Source: an uncultured Collinsella sp. (GTDB lineage: Bacteria > Actinomycetota > Coriobacteriia > Coriobacteriales > Coriobacteriaceae). From it: a stretch of DNA of 5,717 nt. The translations under genes and the position numbers were made by a program. How positions within the stretch are numbered: position 1 is the stretch's first letter; every line of letters starts with the position of its first letter. Positions 5,566 to 5,717 of this stretch are shown here, in pieces. The notes under the pieces were generated by a model. That model worked only from the letters and a program-made list of their open reading frames with translations. It was not told the DNA's origin and made no database searches. The stretch covers positions 1 to 5,717 of the forward strand of contig CAUBQN010000095.1 of NCBI GenBank assembly GCA_958438125.1. The letters run 5' to 3'.

Positions 5566-5717
5566 TTACTGGCCCTGCGCGCGGTAGCGGGCCTCGGTGG
5601 CCTCCTTGGCGGGGCGCCACCAGGACTCGTTGGCGACGTACCAGTCGATCGTCTGCTTCAGGCCCCCGGCGAAGTCGGTGTGCGCCGGCCTCCAGCCCAG
5701 CTCGCGCTGGAGCTTGG
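5566..5717 (-). CDS. rmlB: dTDP-glucose 4,6-dehydratase, C-terminal end (5' part outside window)
   Basis: Only the last 49 residues and a TAA (5568-5566) are in view. LQRELGWRPAHTDFAGGLKQ matches the conserved RmlB C-terminal signature, in which L..ELGW.P...F..GL..TI.WY precedes WW. It continues TIDWYVANESWW and ends with a charged tail rich in Ala, Glu and Arg. RmlB dehydrates dTDP-glucose to dTDP-4-keto-6-deoxyglucose, the step before RmlC. The stop is 123 nt upstream of the rmlCD start on the same strand, so the two form an operon interrupted by the large hairpin. The related GDP-mannose and UDP-sugar dehydratases of this SDR family also end similarly, but the adjacent rmlCD makes RmlB by far the likeliest. 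Confidence 0.9.
   Translation of the reverse strand, partial: KLQRELGWRPAHTDFAGGLKQTIDWYVANESWWRPAKEATEARYRAQGQ

Overview
The window looks like a chromosomal segment of a high-GC Gram-positive bacterium, most likely an actinobacterium of the Coriobacteriia (Collinsella-like). This is an inference from moderate-to-high GC, GTG starts with strong AAGGAG sites, a fused RmlC-RmlD enzyme of the kind known from Bifidobacterium and Coriobacteriia, and an exporter and glycosyltransferase set typical of Gram-positive wall polysaccharides. No species can be named from the sequence alone.

Layout. Bases 1-893 (+ strand) are core metabolism: the 3' two thirds of a shikimate kinase, a strong terminator-like hairpin, then a complete type II 3-dehydroquinase (aroQ). 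A tRNA-Arg(UCU) with its own terminator lies on the minus strand at 998-1074. From 1129 to the right edge the genes are for cell-surface polysaccharide. On the minus strand, an ABC-2 permease (start 2753) is followed by its ATPase (stop 1129). Divergent from them is a dolichol-phosphate-mannose-synthase-like family 2 glycosyltransferase (2914-3885, + strand). A bidirectional terminator at 3936-3965 separates it from a convergent minus-strand rml operon: the end of rmlB (right edge), a 24-bp GC-rich intercistronic hairpin, then the rmlCD fusion (3988-5442).

How the genes fit together. RmlB and RmlCD would convert dTDP-glucose to dTDP-L-rhamnose (RmlA is not in view). The permease/ATPase pair would export a completed polyprenyl-linked glycan across the membrane. 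The membrane-anchored glycosyltransferase would make a polyprenyl-phosphate sugar for side-chain decoration. Together they resemble the rhamnose-polysaccharide loci of streptococci. The chain-building glycosyltransferases are not in the window.

I found no convincing undescribed system. The points most worth a second look are the long palindromic hairpin inside the rml operon, the terminator-like hairpin directly in front of aroQ, the altered active-site histidine in the RmlC domain, and an abrupt rise in GC at the 3936-3965 terminator.
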